Below, one piece after another: positions 54,974 through 63,928 of a DNA stretch of 64,000 nt (its first letter is position 1; the number at the start of each line of letters is the position of its first letter). Below the pieces are notes generated by a model. It made no database searches and was not told the DNA's origin. It saw only the letters and a list, made by a program, of their open reading frames with translations. The position numbers were made by a program, and so were the translations under genes. Source of the DNA: an uncultured Algimonas sp. (lineage in GTDB: Bacteria; Pseudomonadota; Alphaproteobacteria; Caulobacterales; Maricaulaceae). The stretch is taken from contig NZ_CANMJB010000001.1 of the NCBI RefSeq assembly GCF_947498175.1, positions 62,001 to 126,000 of the forward strand, given 5' to 3'.

Positions 54974-55007
54974 ATGAAGCCCGCACTATGAGTCATGCGG
55001 GCTTCAT
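54974..55007. other. 12-bp inverted repeat between the thioredoxin-fold genes
   Basis: ATGAAGCCCGCA/TGCGGGCTTCAT are perfect arms around a 10-bp loop. The repeat follows the stop of the upstream paralogue by 23 bp on the minus strand. No T-run follows, so it may be a weak terminator or an RNA-processing site between the pair. Confidence 0.6.
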
Positions 55008-55030
55008 CGATCGCTTGGCTGGAGCAGGAT

Positions 55031-55510
55031 CTATCGAACGGGCGGAAGGTTGTAGGTTTTCGGGCACTGCGTCAGCGCAGCCGACGTGGACGCGTTGCTG
55101 GCATAGGCTTGGCCTTTCGACCGGGCGGCCATGTTGCGTAGCTCCTTGGCCAGAGTAACCGGATCGCCGGCAGCGTTCAGGCAGCCCATGACCGACTTGC
55201 TTTGCGGATCGACGACCGCAGCGAAGCCAGGCAGACCGACCCACTTGTTGAAGACCGGCACGATATCGCGATTGAACGCATCATGGGCGGATTTCTCCCA
55301 TTTGGCTGCCGTCGTCGTATCGATCACGATCTCCTCGACCTCGATCTGGGACATGCGGATGACATCGGGCAGGCTCGTATCGAGTTGCTGGGATTTGGCA
55401 TCTTCGGCGTGACGGAAGTTCACGACATAGATGTCCGGCGTCGCGAAGGCGGGGGCTGCGAGGAGGACACTTGTCAAGGCTGACAGGGCGGCAATGCGTG
55501 AGAGTTTCAT
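55031..55510 (-). CDS. Thioredoxin-fold paralogue lacking the CXXC motif
   Basis: 159 residues from ATG 55510 with a signal peptide (LTSVLLAAPAFA-TP). The N-terminal strand PDIYVVNFRHAEDAKS aligns with the neighbour's PDVYIVMFRADWCAPC, but all active-site cysteines are replaced. Its second half is clearly related (AHDAFNRDIVPVFNKWVGLPG and FAAVVDPQSKSVMGCLN against FAAVIDGDTKRTLGCIN). A late Cys (LTQCPKT) is also shared. It is unlikely to be an oxidoreductase of the usual type; a binding or regulatory role for the CXXC partner is an inference. Confidence 0.8.
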   Translation of the reverse strand: MKLSRIAALSALTSVLLAAPAFATPDIYVVNFRHAEDAKSQQLDTSLPDVIRMSQIEVEEIVIDTTTAAKWEKSAHDAFNRDIVPVFNKWVGLPGFAAVVDPQSKSVMGCLNAAGDPVTLAKELRNMAARSKGQAYASNASTSAALTQCPKTYNLPPVR

Positions 55511-55779
55511 GGTCGGTTCCTGTGTCATGAAGGCTGAAAGTCGTTTCTGAGCCGGAACGTGACGCAAGAGGGTGAATAAAGCGGAAACTGCCGCGTAACG
55601 TGTGATTCACCATTATCCGAACGACAGGAAGTTCGGAGCCAAGTGTCTATGAAAGCGAGAAAGTTTCCTGGCGGATGAATGCAGCAGGCATTGCGACCAA
55701 CGGAAATGTCAGGCTGTTACACACCCAAGGTGCTCTGCCAGCGCCTGTTCCAGTGCATCTGTCCAGACGATCGCACCGA

Positions 55780-57114
55780 TTACGAGGCGTGCGTGAAGAC
55801 GCGGTCGAAAATCGTATCGACATGCTTCAGATGATAGGCATCATCGAACATGGCGTCGATCTGCTCCGCCGTCAGCAGCGCTGTCACGTCGTCGTCCCGG
55901 TGCAGCAGATCGCGGAAAGCGCCGTCGCCGGCATCGCCTTCGTTGCGGAACATCTCCCAGACTTTCATCGCATTGCGCTGCACCAGGCGGTACGCGCTTT
56001 CGCGCTGCTCCCCCGCCTGAGTCAGAGCCAGCAACACGCGCTGACTGTTATGCAAGCCGCCCAGCCGGTCCATATTGGCTTTCATCTTGTCCGGATAGAT
56101 GACCAGCTTCTCGATCACGCCGGCCAAGCGATGAAGGGCGAAGTCGAGATGGATGGTTGTGTTCGGGGCGATGCCGCGCTCGACCGAGGAATGGCTGATG
56201 TCGCGTTCATGCCAGAGGGCGACATTTTCCATCGCCGGGACGACCGCCATACGGACCAGACGCGCAAGGCCGGTCAGGTTTTCCGTTAATACGGGATTTC
56301 GCTTGTGAGGCATGGCCGAACTGCCCTTTTGCCCCTTCGAGAAGAACTCCTCAGCCTCGAGCACTTCGGTACGCTGCAGATGGCGGATCTCGACCGCGAC
56401 ATTCTCGATGGATGACGCAATGACGCCGAGCATGGCGAAATAGGCGGCATGACGATCGCGCGGGATGATCTGCGAACTCACCGGTTCGACGGCCAGCCCC
56501 ATCTCCTTGGCGACATGCGCCTCGACACTGGGATCGATATTGGCGAAGGTGCCGATCGCCCCCGAAATGGCGCAGACGGCGATCTCCTCACGTGCGCGGA
56601 CGAGCCGCTCGCGCCCCCGAGCGAACTCTGCGTGAAACCGCGCGAATTTGACGCCCATCGTCGTCGGTTCGGCGTGGATGCCGTGGCTCCGCCCGATCGT
56701 GATCGTGGATTTGTGCTCGCGCGCGCGCGCCTCGAGCGCGGCCAGCACACGGTCCATGCCGTCGAGCAGAAGGTCTGTGGCGCGCGCCAGCTGCACGGAC
56801 AGGGTCGTGTCCAGAATGTCCGAGCTGGTAAAACCCTGATGCACGAAACGGGCGTCTTCGCCGATGAACTCCGCCAGATGGGTCAGGAAGGCGATGACGT
56901 CGTGTTTCACCTCGCGTTCGATTTCGTCGATGCGCGCCACGTCGAATTCGGCCGCGCCGCCCTTTTCCCAGATCGTCTTTGCGGCGTCCTTTGGAATGAC
57001 GCCCAACTCCGCCAACGCGTCGCAGCCATGGGCCTCGATCTCGAACCAGATGCGATACTTGCTGGCCTGCGACCAGATCGCGGCCATTTCGGAACGGGTG
57101 TAGCGGTCTATCAT
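55780..57114 (-). CDS. purB: Adenylosuccinate lyase
   Basis: 444 residues. Fumarase/aspartase superfamily with the signature GSSAMPHKRNPVLTENL, catalytic His in GRSHGIHAEPTTMG and the first conserved region FTSSDILDTTLS. It acts twice in purine synthesis: SAICAR to AICAR, and adenylosuccinate to AMP. It is monocistronic; a 269-bp gap upstream of its stop (55511-55779) shows nothing I would annotate. Confidence 0.96.
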   Translation of the reverse strand: MIDRYTRSEMAAIWSQASKYRIWFEIEAHGCDALAELGVIPKDAAKTIWEKGGAAEFDVARIDEIEREVKHDVIAFLTHLAEFIGEDARFVHQGFTSSDILDTTLSVQLARATDLLLDGMDRVLAALEARAREHKSTITIGRSHGIHAEPTTMGVKFARFHAEFARGRERLVRAREEIAVCAISGAIGTFANIDPSVEAHVAKEMGLAVEPVSSQIIPRDRHAAYFAMLGVIASSIENVAVEIRHLQRTEVLEAEEFFSKGQKGSSAMPHKRNPVLTENLTGLARLVRMAVVPAMENVALWHERDISHSSVERGIAPNTTIHLDFALHRLAGVIEKLVIYPDKMKANMDRLGGLHNSQRVLLALTQAGEQRESAYRLVQRNAMKVWEMFRNEGDAGDGAFRDLLHRDDDVTALLTAEQIDAMFDDAYHLKHVDTIFDRVFTHAS

Positions 57115-57158
57115 GGCCGCGTTCTAGCGATTGCAGCGGCCGAGGGAAGGGGAGGATA

Positions 57159-58640
57159 TCAACTCCCGGCAGAATTCCGTGCTTCGGCCGCGGCCCAGTC
57201 TTTCGGCAATGTGATGCGCACGAGAGAGTAGAAGAATATCGCCAACAACATGGCCCCGAATGTCCAATACATGGCAAGGCGTGTCGCGCTCAATTCATCA
57301 TTTCCGCGCTCCATGAACACGTCGATCATGAACCCCGCGAATGTCGGCCCGCCGCCCAAGGCGATCATGTTGAGGACGAAGAAGAACAGGGCTGTCGACA
57401 TGGCCCTGAGTGCGATTGGCGCCAATGTCTGTGCGATGGCAAAACTCGGGCCGAGATAGACACCCAGACAGAGTTGCAGCCCTGCGCCGAAGATGAGATG
57501 CAACTCAACCGTTGGTGCCCAGAATGTCAGAATCGCCAGCGGAAAGGCGATGGCTAGAGAAATTGCAGGGATCGATCCATAGGCGCGGATGTCTTTCTTT
57601 GCTTTCCAATCAACGAGTTTTGCGCCGAAATACGTTCCAGCGACATAGAGCGTGCCGTTAATGATGCCGATCCATATGATAATGGTCCTGAAATTATACT
57701 CCGGGTCCAACAGTCTGAGGAATTTCGTCTGGAATCCCGCGACGGCATAACCGGCGAAACTCGCGAAGGCGATGCCGAGAGCCATCCACCACCAGGACTT
57801 GATTGAAATGATGGTCAGCACCCCTGGCTGTATCGACAATAGGAAGAGCGTCGTGAACAACAGCGATGCGATGACCGCGATGAGCCAAGCGACAACGCCC
57901 ATCAACGTCAGGGTCAGGACCAAGCCGATCAAGAAACCAAAGACGATATAGCGCGGCATCATGCGCGATCTGGCCATGGCTTCGCGGATGGAAATGTATC
58001 CACTGGTCTTCGACACATTGTTTTCCATCGCCCCCCGCATGGGCTCGCGGATGACTAATTTCACAACGACCGCCAGTGCGATGCCTGCAACGCCCAGGAT
58101 GATGAAAATCCGTCGCCAATCGACCGTGTTGGGGTCTGCGCCGATCAAGGCCGCCGTCAGGAAGTAGGCGCTCATGATGCCCAACGGAATGCCCAGCGAG
58201 TATATGCCGAGCGCGCCTGCGCGTTCTTCCTTGCCGTAGAAGTCGGAGATCATCGAATGCGACGGCGGGCTTCCACCCGCTTCGCCGACTCCGACCCCGA
58301 CGCGCGCGAGCGCGATATGCATGAAGTTCTGCGCAAAACCGGTGATTGCCGTGAAGCCGCTCCAGGTCGCCAAAGCCAAAGCCAGTAACGTCACGCGGTT
58401 CATGCGGTCGGCAAGGAATGCCAGGGGTATGCCCATGATGGTGTAGAATGCGGCGAACGCCAGGCCTATCAGCAGACCTAACTGCGTATTCGTCAGTCCG
58501 AGATCGGCTTGAATGAAGGGGGCCAAGATCCCAACGATTTGGCGGTCGATGAAGTTGAATCCGTAAACCAGCGTCAACAGCAATAGGACCATAGTCCGGT
58601 AGCGTTTCGGTTTGGCCTGCGCGACCGGAATGTCCGTCAT
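57159..58640 (-). CDS. MFS transporter, Spinster-like
   Basis: 493 residues from ATG 58640 with GGGGA seven bases upstream; the track start adds 17 codons. Twelve or more membrane segments; the family motifs are DRQIVGILAPFIQADLGLT, FLADRMNRV (MFS signature A) and RVGVGVGEAGGSPPSHS. This subgroup is common in alphaproteobacteria that feed on aromatic or lipid-like compounds; the substrate is unknown. Base composition is less GC-rich than the neighbours by eye. It stands alone between purB and radC. Confidence 0.9.
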   Translation of the reverse strand: MTDIPVAQAKPKRYRTMVLLLLTLVYGFNFIDRQIVGILAPFIQADLGLTNTQLGLLIGLAFAAFYTIMGIPLAFLADRMNRVTLLALALATWSGFTAITGFAQNFMHIALARVGVGVGEAGGSPPSHSMISDFYGKEERAGALGIYSLGIPLGIMSAYFLTAALIGADPNTVDWRRIFIILGVAGIALAVVVKLVIREPMRGAMENNVSKTSGYISIREAMARSRMMPRYIVFGFLIGLVLTLTLMGVVAWLIAVIASLLFTTLFLLSIQPGVLTIISIKSWWWMALGIAFASFAGYAVAGFQTKFLRLLDPEYNFRTIIIWIGIINGTLYVAGTYFGAKLVDWKAKKDIRAYGSIPAISLAIAFPLAILTFWAPTVELHLIFGAGLQLCLGVYLGPSFAIAQTLAPIALRAMSTALFFFVLNMIALGGGPTFAGFMIDVFMERGNDELSATRLAMYWTFGAMLLAIFFYSLVRITLPKDWAAAEARNSAGS

Positions 58641-58710
58641 GTCATGATCCCCGTTCAAGCTGTCATGACGCGAAAAAACGGGCGGGGTCAAGCGGAGCTG
58701 TTTCTGAAAC

Positions 58711-59538
58711 CTACATCAACCCCAACATCTTGAAGCTCGCCACGTCCTTCCGTCCAACGACGAGGTGATCGTGGACGGTAACGTCGATCGCCTTGGCCGT
58801 TTCGATGATGGACTGCGTCAGGTCGATGTCCTGCCGGGACGGGGTCGGGTCGCCGGACGGATGGTTGTGGACCAGGATGATCGCCGTGGCCTCATGGACG
58901 AGGCAGCGCCGCACGATCTCACGCGGATAGACAGGCGCGCGGTCCACCGTGCCTTGTCCGAGGATTTCGTCAGCCAGAAGCGTGTTCTTGCGGTCGAGGA
59001 ACAGCACGCGGAACTGTTCTCGCCCCTCGAATTGCATGGCGGCGCGGCAATAGTCGAGCAGGGCGTTCCAGCTGGAAAGTATCGGACGATTGATGATGGA
59101 GCTCTGCCCGATCCGGATGCCGACCTGTTGCAGGATTTTCAGATGCTGCGCCGCATTCGGACCGATGCCCTTGATCTTGGTCAGCTTTCCGATAGGCGCC
59201 GCGACGACTTCCGCGAGCGAGCCGAACTCGCCGATCAGCGCTTTCGCGATAGGCTTCGTGTCGATTCGTGGCAGAGCCTGGAAAAGAATCAGCTCCAGCA
59301 GTTCGTAATCGTCGAAAGCTTCCGCTCCGCGGCGGGCGAACTTGTCGCGCAACCGTGTCCGATGGTCGTGGAAATGCGGCTTGGAGGTCTTTATCTTGTC
59401 GTCCGGACGTAGCGCCGCCTTGGAGGCGTCACCGATCCGTTCGGAGTCCTTGAGGCTCGTATCGTCGCGGCGGGTCCCGGATTGCCCGAGAGCCTGGTTG
59501 AAGAGGTTTTCGAACCCTTCGGGCGGACGCTCTTCCAT
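58711..59538 (-). CDS. radC: RadC family JAB-domain protein
   Basis: 275 residues. A helix-hairpin-helix-like N-terminal part (about 90-150, KLTKIKGIGPNAAQHL) precedes the JAB/MPN metal domain with HNHPSGDPTPSRQDID and the upstream Glu in ADEILGQG. Once linked to DNA repair, the family's activity is now uncertain. The first 60 residues are a hydrophilic extension. It lies 10 bp downstream of map on the same strand, so the two are co-transcribed. Confidence 0.93.
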   Translation of the reverse strand: MEERPPEGFENLFNQALGQSGTRRDDTSLKDSERIGDASKAALRPDDKIKTSKPHFHDHRTRLRDKFARRGAEAFDDYELLELILFQALPRIDTKPIAKALIGEFGSLAEVVAAPIGKLTKIKGIGPNAAQHLKILQQVGIRIGQSSIINRPILSSWNALLDYCRAAMQFEGREQFRVLFLDRKNTLLADEILGQGTVDRAPVYPREIVRRCLVHEATAIILVHNHPSGDPTPSRQDIDLTQSIIETAKAIDVTVHDHLVVGRKDVASFKMLGLM

Positions 59539-59548
59539 GTGACCCGGC

Positions 59549-60370
59549 TTACGCCGCGTAGGGCTTGTGCAGCCCGACCGGAGATGTCGTGAAGATCTCG
59601 CAGCCGGTTTCGGTGATGCCGATCGAATGCTCGAACTGGGCGGTCAGTTTGCGGTCCCGCGTGACGGCCGTCCAGCCGTCAGACAGGATCTTGACGCTCG
59701 GACGACCCAGATTGACCATGGGTTCGATGGTGAAGAACATGCCCGTGCGCAACTCTTCGCCTTCGCCCGGGCGTCCGTAGTGCAGGATGTTCGGGCTGTC
59801 GTGGAACAGCTGCCCCAAACCGTGCCCGCAGAAATCCTCGACGATGGAATAGCGTTCGTTTTCCGCGAAACTCTGGATCGCGTGCCCGATGTCGCCCGTC
59901 CTGTTGCCCGGCTTTGCAGCGGCGATGCCGAGCATGAGCGCATCATAGGTCACATCCATTAATCGTTCCGCCCGGCGGTTCGGCTGCCCGGCCGCATACA
60001 TGCGCGACGTATCCCCATGCCAACCGTCGACGATGACGGTGACGTCGATGTTCAGAATATCGCCGTCCTTGAGTGGTTTGTCACCTGGAATGCCGTGACA
60101 GACGACATGATTGATCGAGGTGCAGAGCGAATGCTTGTACCCGCGATAACCCAGCGTGGCGGGCAGGGCGCCGTGATCGAGGACGAAGATTCGGGCCGCA
60201 TCGTCCAAAGCCCCGGTCGTGACGCCGGGCTGCACCATAGGCGCCAGATGATCGAGGCATTCCGCCGCAAGCCGCCCGGCATTGCGCATGCCTTCGAAAC
60301 CGGCAGAGCCATGTAGCTTGATCGCGCCGTCACGCAAAGCGGGTGCATCGGTAGCGTCGATGTAGTTCAT
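59549..60370 (-). CDS. map: Methionine aminopeptidase, type I
   Basis: 273 residues. Metal ligands: Asp in DVTVIVDGWHGDTSRM, His in GHGLGQLFHDSP and Glu in TIEPM and QFEHSIGIT. The substrate loop INHVVCHGIPGDKPL is standard. It removes the initiator methionine from nascent proteins. The ATG at 60370 follows a short gap from the divergent receptor gene's control region. Confidence 0.96.
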   Translation of the reverse strand: MNYIDATDAPALRDGAIKLHGSAGFEGMRNAGRLAAECLDHLAPMVQPGVTTGALDDAARIFVLDHGALPATLGYRGYKHSLCTSINHVVCHGIPGDKPLKDGDILNIDVTVIVDGWHGDTSRMYAAGQPNRRAERLMDVTYDALMLGIAAAKPGNRTGDIGHAIQSFAENERYSIVEDFCGHGLGQLFHDSPNILHYGRPGEGEELRTGMFFTIEPMVNLGRPSVKILSDGWTAVTRDRKLTAQFEHSIGITETGCEIFTTSPVGLHKPYAA

Positions 60371-60444
60371 CGGCCGCTTATAACAGAGGCGGATTTACAC
60401 GGCTAGTGACCTCTGCCGCAACATACGATGAGGTGCGGAAAACG

Positions 60445-60474
60445 TGCGTATACGCAAGTGATGCAAAAACATCA
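60445..60474. promoter_or_regulatory. Palindromes upstream of the TonB-dependent receptor gene
   Basis: A perfect 12-bp palindrome TGCGTATACGCA (60445-60456) and a nearby TGATG/CATCA inverted repeat (60459-60474) lie 151-180 bp before the receptor ATG, in the map-receptor intergenic region. They look like an operator; the regulator is unknown. Confidence 0.4.
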
Positions 60475-60624
60475 CACTCTTACACAAACGTAACACTTAG
60501 GTCCAAGTCATTGCGTCGGTGCCTTGAAGTCTGGCGAGTTTGTAATATTCGATGGTCAAAGCAGTTTCAGTACGCTGCAGACAAAAACCAAATGAAAGTG
60601 CTGTCGAACTTGAAGGGAAATCAA

Positions 60625-63600
60625 ATGCCAAAAAGCATAAAGGAGCGCCTGCTCCTATCCGGCGTGGCCGTTAGTCTCGTTGCGTCGATGGTATCAATGC
60701 CTGCCTACGCACAGGTCGACGATGAAATCGTCCCAACTCCGGCTGAGGAAGAACGTATCGAAGAGCTGCTTGACGATGAAGTCATCGTCACCGGTTCACG
60801 TATTGCCCGAACTGTTGGCGACGCTCCAATTCCGTTGATTTCCTTGTCGCAAGAACAACTCTTCGAATCTGGCTTCATCGATCTAGCTGATTTTCTTTCG
60901 GATACGCCCGCGTTGCAGGGGTCACAAGTTCCGGATGATACGACTGGTGCTACGCTCAACGCAGCAGGATTGTCGCTTTTGAACTTGCGTCAGCTTGGCA
61001 CAAACCGAACGCTAACACTTGTGGACGGCCAGCGTCAGGTTGCCAGCGTGAGCGGCACTTCGGCGGTTGATATCAGTACGATTCCTCAAATTGCCATTGA
61101 GCGGACGGAAGTCGCAACAGGTGGGGCATCCGCCATCTACGGTGCCGATGCGGTCTCAGGTGTTGTGAACTTCATCTTGGTAGATGATTTCGAAGGTGTT
61201 GAACTGGATGGCACTTATCAAGAAGACCGTAATGGTTTCAACGACTCATTCCGTCTTTCCGGCATGGTTGGCGGTAATTTCGATGATGATCGAGGCAACG
61301 CATTCATAGCGGTTGAGCTTCGCAATGCTGACGAGTTGGTGCAGAGTGACGTCGATTTTTACAAGCCCAATGCTGCACTAATTCGCATAGACAGTGATAC
61401 TGACAACCCTGAAGGTGTTTCTATTCCAGATGGTCAGCCTAATTTTGGTCTGTTTACCAATGCTACTTTGGACATCATCAATAATGCGGGTGTGGTAAAT
61501 GCTTTCGGGCCAAATGGAATCTCTCCGACCGGTAACTTTTTCACATTTAATTCTTCTGGGCAGGCCATTCCGTTTCTGCAAGGCACGGATCCACGTACGG
61601 GCGCGCTGATTGGTTCGAGTGCCACACTGATTGGCGGTGATGGGCCAGGTGTTGATACAGGCCTTATAGCATCGCTGACGCCGTCTTCCGAAGTCACGAA
61701 CCTTATGAGCAAGATCAGCTATGAGCTGACTCCGTCTGTCGAGTTGTTCGTTGACGGGCGGTATTCGCATACAAGTGCGCAAACCTCCTTCCAACCTAGC
61801 TTCTTTTCAGGTGCGCCGAACTTCATCGGCCAGCCTGGAACGGCGGATGATCCTCGCCAGTTGGGCGCGCAAAGGTTCGGTGTCACGCCATTTACGGCAA
61901 TTGACAATGCATTCCTTGATCCTGCTGCTGTAACGGCAATCAACGGCAATCTGGGCGTTGCAAGCGTGCAGCGTTTTCAAGGTGAATTCAATCGCTCGCA
62001 GGATGCGACTCGCGAGCTGTTCCGTGTGGTCGGGGGGCTTCGGGGTGAGATCGATTCTCTCGTCGACAGTGATGATATATGGCAATGGGAGGTTTCCGGA
62101 AATTTTGGCCGCACTCTCGCCACCAATAGACAGCTCAACGTTCGATTGAACGATTCTTTCTTCGCAGGGGCCGACGCTATCCGTATCAACCAAGCTGATA
62201 TTGATAGAATTGCTGCCGCAGGGGGCACTTCAGGATTTAGTGTCGGGGACGTGGTTTGCCGTGTGCAATATCTGCAAGCCGTTGGTCTCCCGGCATCTGT
62301 ACCAGGTGTTGGCAATATATCTCAGCAGGTGATCGATGGATGCGTGCCATTTTCAGTATTTGGCGAAAACCAGATCAACGGTGATGCGCTCGAATACGTT
62401 CAGGCCAATCTTAACGATCGCTTCGAGCAGGAGCAGGTTGTATTCAATGCCAGTCTGAATGGCCCGCTCGGTGATTTCTGGGGTGCGGGAGATATGTTCT
62501 TCGTCGCCGGTGCTGAATATCGCGAAGAAAGATCCGAAACGAACCCTGATGAGTTGGCTCTTGAGAGAGACACTTTTGCAAACGTCATACAACCCACGGC
62601 GGGTAAGTTCAGTGTGACGGAGGTCTTTGGTGAACTAGAAATTCCAATCCTTACTGAAACCCCGTTTGCTGAGCAATTGACCGTGGCTGGAGCGGCGAGA
62701 TATTCGGACTACACTACGATTGGTGAGACTTTCACATGGAGCGCACGCGGCGAGTGGGAGCCCATAACCGATCTTCGATTCAGTGGTGGTTTTGCGAGAT
62801 CTGTTCGAGCGCCCAATATTGGCGAGCTCTTTCAAGCTCCAGCTCAGACCTTCTTTCAGATACTAGATCCCTGCGACTCGGTTTCATCCGTACCTAATGC
62901 AGACGATCCAACGGTTCGGGCTGCTAATTGTGCAGCGGCTGGAATTGCAGCTGACTTCATTGATCCCAATCCTAATATCTCCAATTCGGGATTTAACGGA
63001 GGTAATCCCGACCTTATCGAAGAGACATCGGATACGTATTTCTTCGGTGTAAGCTGGCGTCCGAGTTTCGAACCGGACTTCGTCATCGATCTTGATTATT
63101 TTAACATCGATATTGAGGATGCCACCACGACTCTGGGTGCTCAAACTGTCGTCAACAACTGTTACGATAGTGCAAATGGCATTGATAATGCCTTCTGCGC
63201 AGCTTTTGAGCGCGATCCTGCAAACGGAAATGAGATCGCCAACATAAACGTTGCGCCGATCAATGCTGCATTCTTTGCAACGGAGGGGATTGATTTTGAG
63301 GCTTTGTATCGCAAAGACTTGTCTGATATTTTCGGTGCGTCTGCGAGCGACTACGGCTCCTTGACGCTCCGTTTGCAAGGCACGCATCTGATCAACTTCG
63401 ATACGCAGCCTGACCCGCTCGATGATACCACGTTCGATACCGACGAAGGTGAAATCGGCTTTCCCGAGTGGCGGTTCAACACACGTTTGGCTTGGGATAT
63501 CGGGCGCTTTGGTCTGACATACCGTGTTGATTGGCAGTCGTCGCAGAACGTGTTCGATGAACAAAATCCTGATATCAGAGATGCTGCTGGTGCTGACATA

Positions 63601-63792
63601 CCCAGCGAGTTCTTGAAAACCGGATCGTTCGACCAACATGATCTAACAGGCACATTCGAACTGGGCGAAGGTGTCGTGCTACGAGGTGGCGTCATCAACA
63701 TTTTTGACAACGATCCGCCTCTTTATGCTGTTAACAACATCTTCGACATCTTTGGTCGTCGGATGTTCATCGGTTTCAACGCAAAGTTCTAA
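60625..63792 (+). CDS. TonB-dependent receptor, large type
   Basis: 1055 residues from ATG 60625, set by GAAGGGA; the track's earlier start lacks a signal peptide. The signal peptide (about 1-30) is followed by a TonB-box-like DDEVIVTGSRI, a plug domain (about 50-180) and a long barrel ending FIGFNAKF with the terminal Phe of outer-membrane proteins. It transports an unknown large nutrient, such as an oligosaccharide, siderophore or peptide. Codon use is markedly more A/T-rich than in neighbouring genes, suggesting acquisition. No TonB or regulator gene is next to it. Confidence 0.93.
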   Translation: MPKSIKERLLLSGVAVSLVASMVSMPAYAQVDDEIVPTPAEEERIEELLDDEVIVTGSRIARTVGDAPIPLISLSQEQLFESGFIDLADFLSDTPALQGSQVPDDTTGATLNAAGLSLLNLRQLGTNRTLTLVDGQRQVASVSGTSAVDISTIPQIAIERTEVATGGASAIYGADAVSGVVNFILVDDFEGVELDGTYQEDRNGFNDSFRLSGMVGGNFDDDRGNAFIAVELRNADELVQSDVDFYKPNAALIRIDSDTDNPEGVSIPDGQPNFGLFTNATLDIINNAGVVNAFGPNGISPTGNFFTFNSSGQAIPFLQGTDPRTGALIGSSATLIGGDGPGVDTGLIASLTPSSEVTNLMSKISYELTPSVELFVDGRYSHTSAQTSFQPSFFSGAPNFIGQPGTADDPRQLGAQRFGVTPFTAIDNAFLDPAAVTAINGNLGVASVQRFQGEFNRSQDATRELFRVVGGLRGEIDSLVDSDDIWQWEVSGNFGRTLATNRQLNVRLNDSFFAGADAIRINQADIDRIAAAGGTSGFSVGDVVCRVQYLQAVGLPASVPGVGNISQQVIDGCVPFSVFGENQINGDALEYVQANLNDRFEQEQVVFNASLNGPLGDFWGAGDMFFVAGAEYREERSETNPDELALERDTFANVIQPTAGKFSVTEVFGELEIPILTETPFAEQLTVAGAARYSDYTTIGETFTWSARGEWEPITDLRFSGGFARSVRAPNIGELFQAPAQTFFQILDPCDSVSSVPNADDPTVRAANCAAAGIAADFIDPNPNISNSGFNGGNPDLIEETSDTYFFGVSWRPSFEPDFVIDLDYFNIDIEDATTTLGAQTVVNNCYDSANGIDNAFCAAFERDPANGNEIANINVAPINAAFFATEGIDFEALYRKDLSDIFGASASDYGSLTLRLQGTHLINFDTQPDPLDDTTFDTDEGEIGFPEWRFNTRLAWDIGRFGLTYRVDWQSSQNVFDEQNPDIRDAAGADIPSEFLKTGSFDQHDLTGTFELGEGVVLRGGVINIFDNDPPLYAVNNIFDIFGRRMFIGFNAKF

Positions 63793-63810
63793 AGCTAATT
63801 CATAGCTTTT

Positions 63811-63835
63811 AAGCCGCCCCTCTGGGGCGGCTTTT
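63811..63835 (+). terminator. Rho-independent terminator after the TonB-dependent receptor
   Basis: A perfect 9-bp stem AGCCGCCCC/GGGGCGGCT with a 3-nt loop is followed by TTTT. Confidence 0.9.
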
Positions 63836-63928
63836 GTGTATGAAGAAGACTTATGTGCCGCGCTGATTCCGCGGTTGGCATTCGCATCGGGTTTTGCTAG
63901 GCCGCGCGCGGATGTGAGAGGTTTGGAA

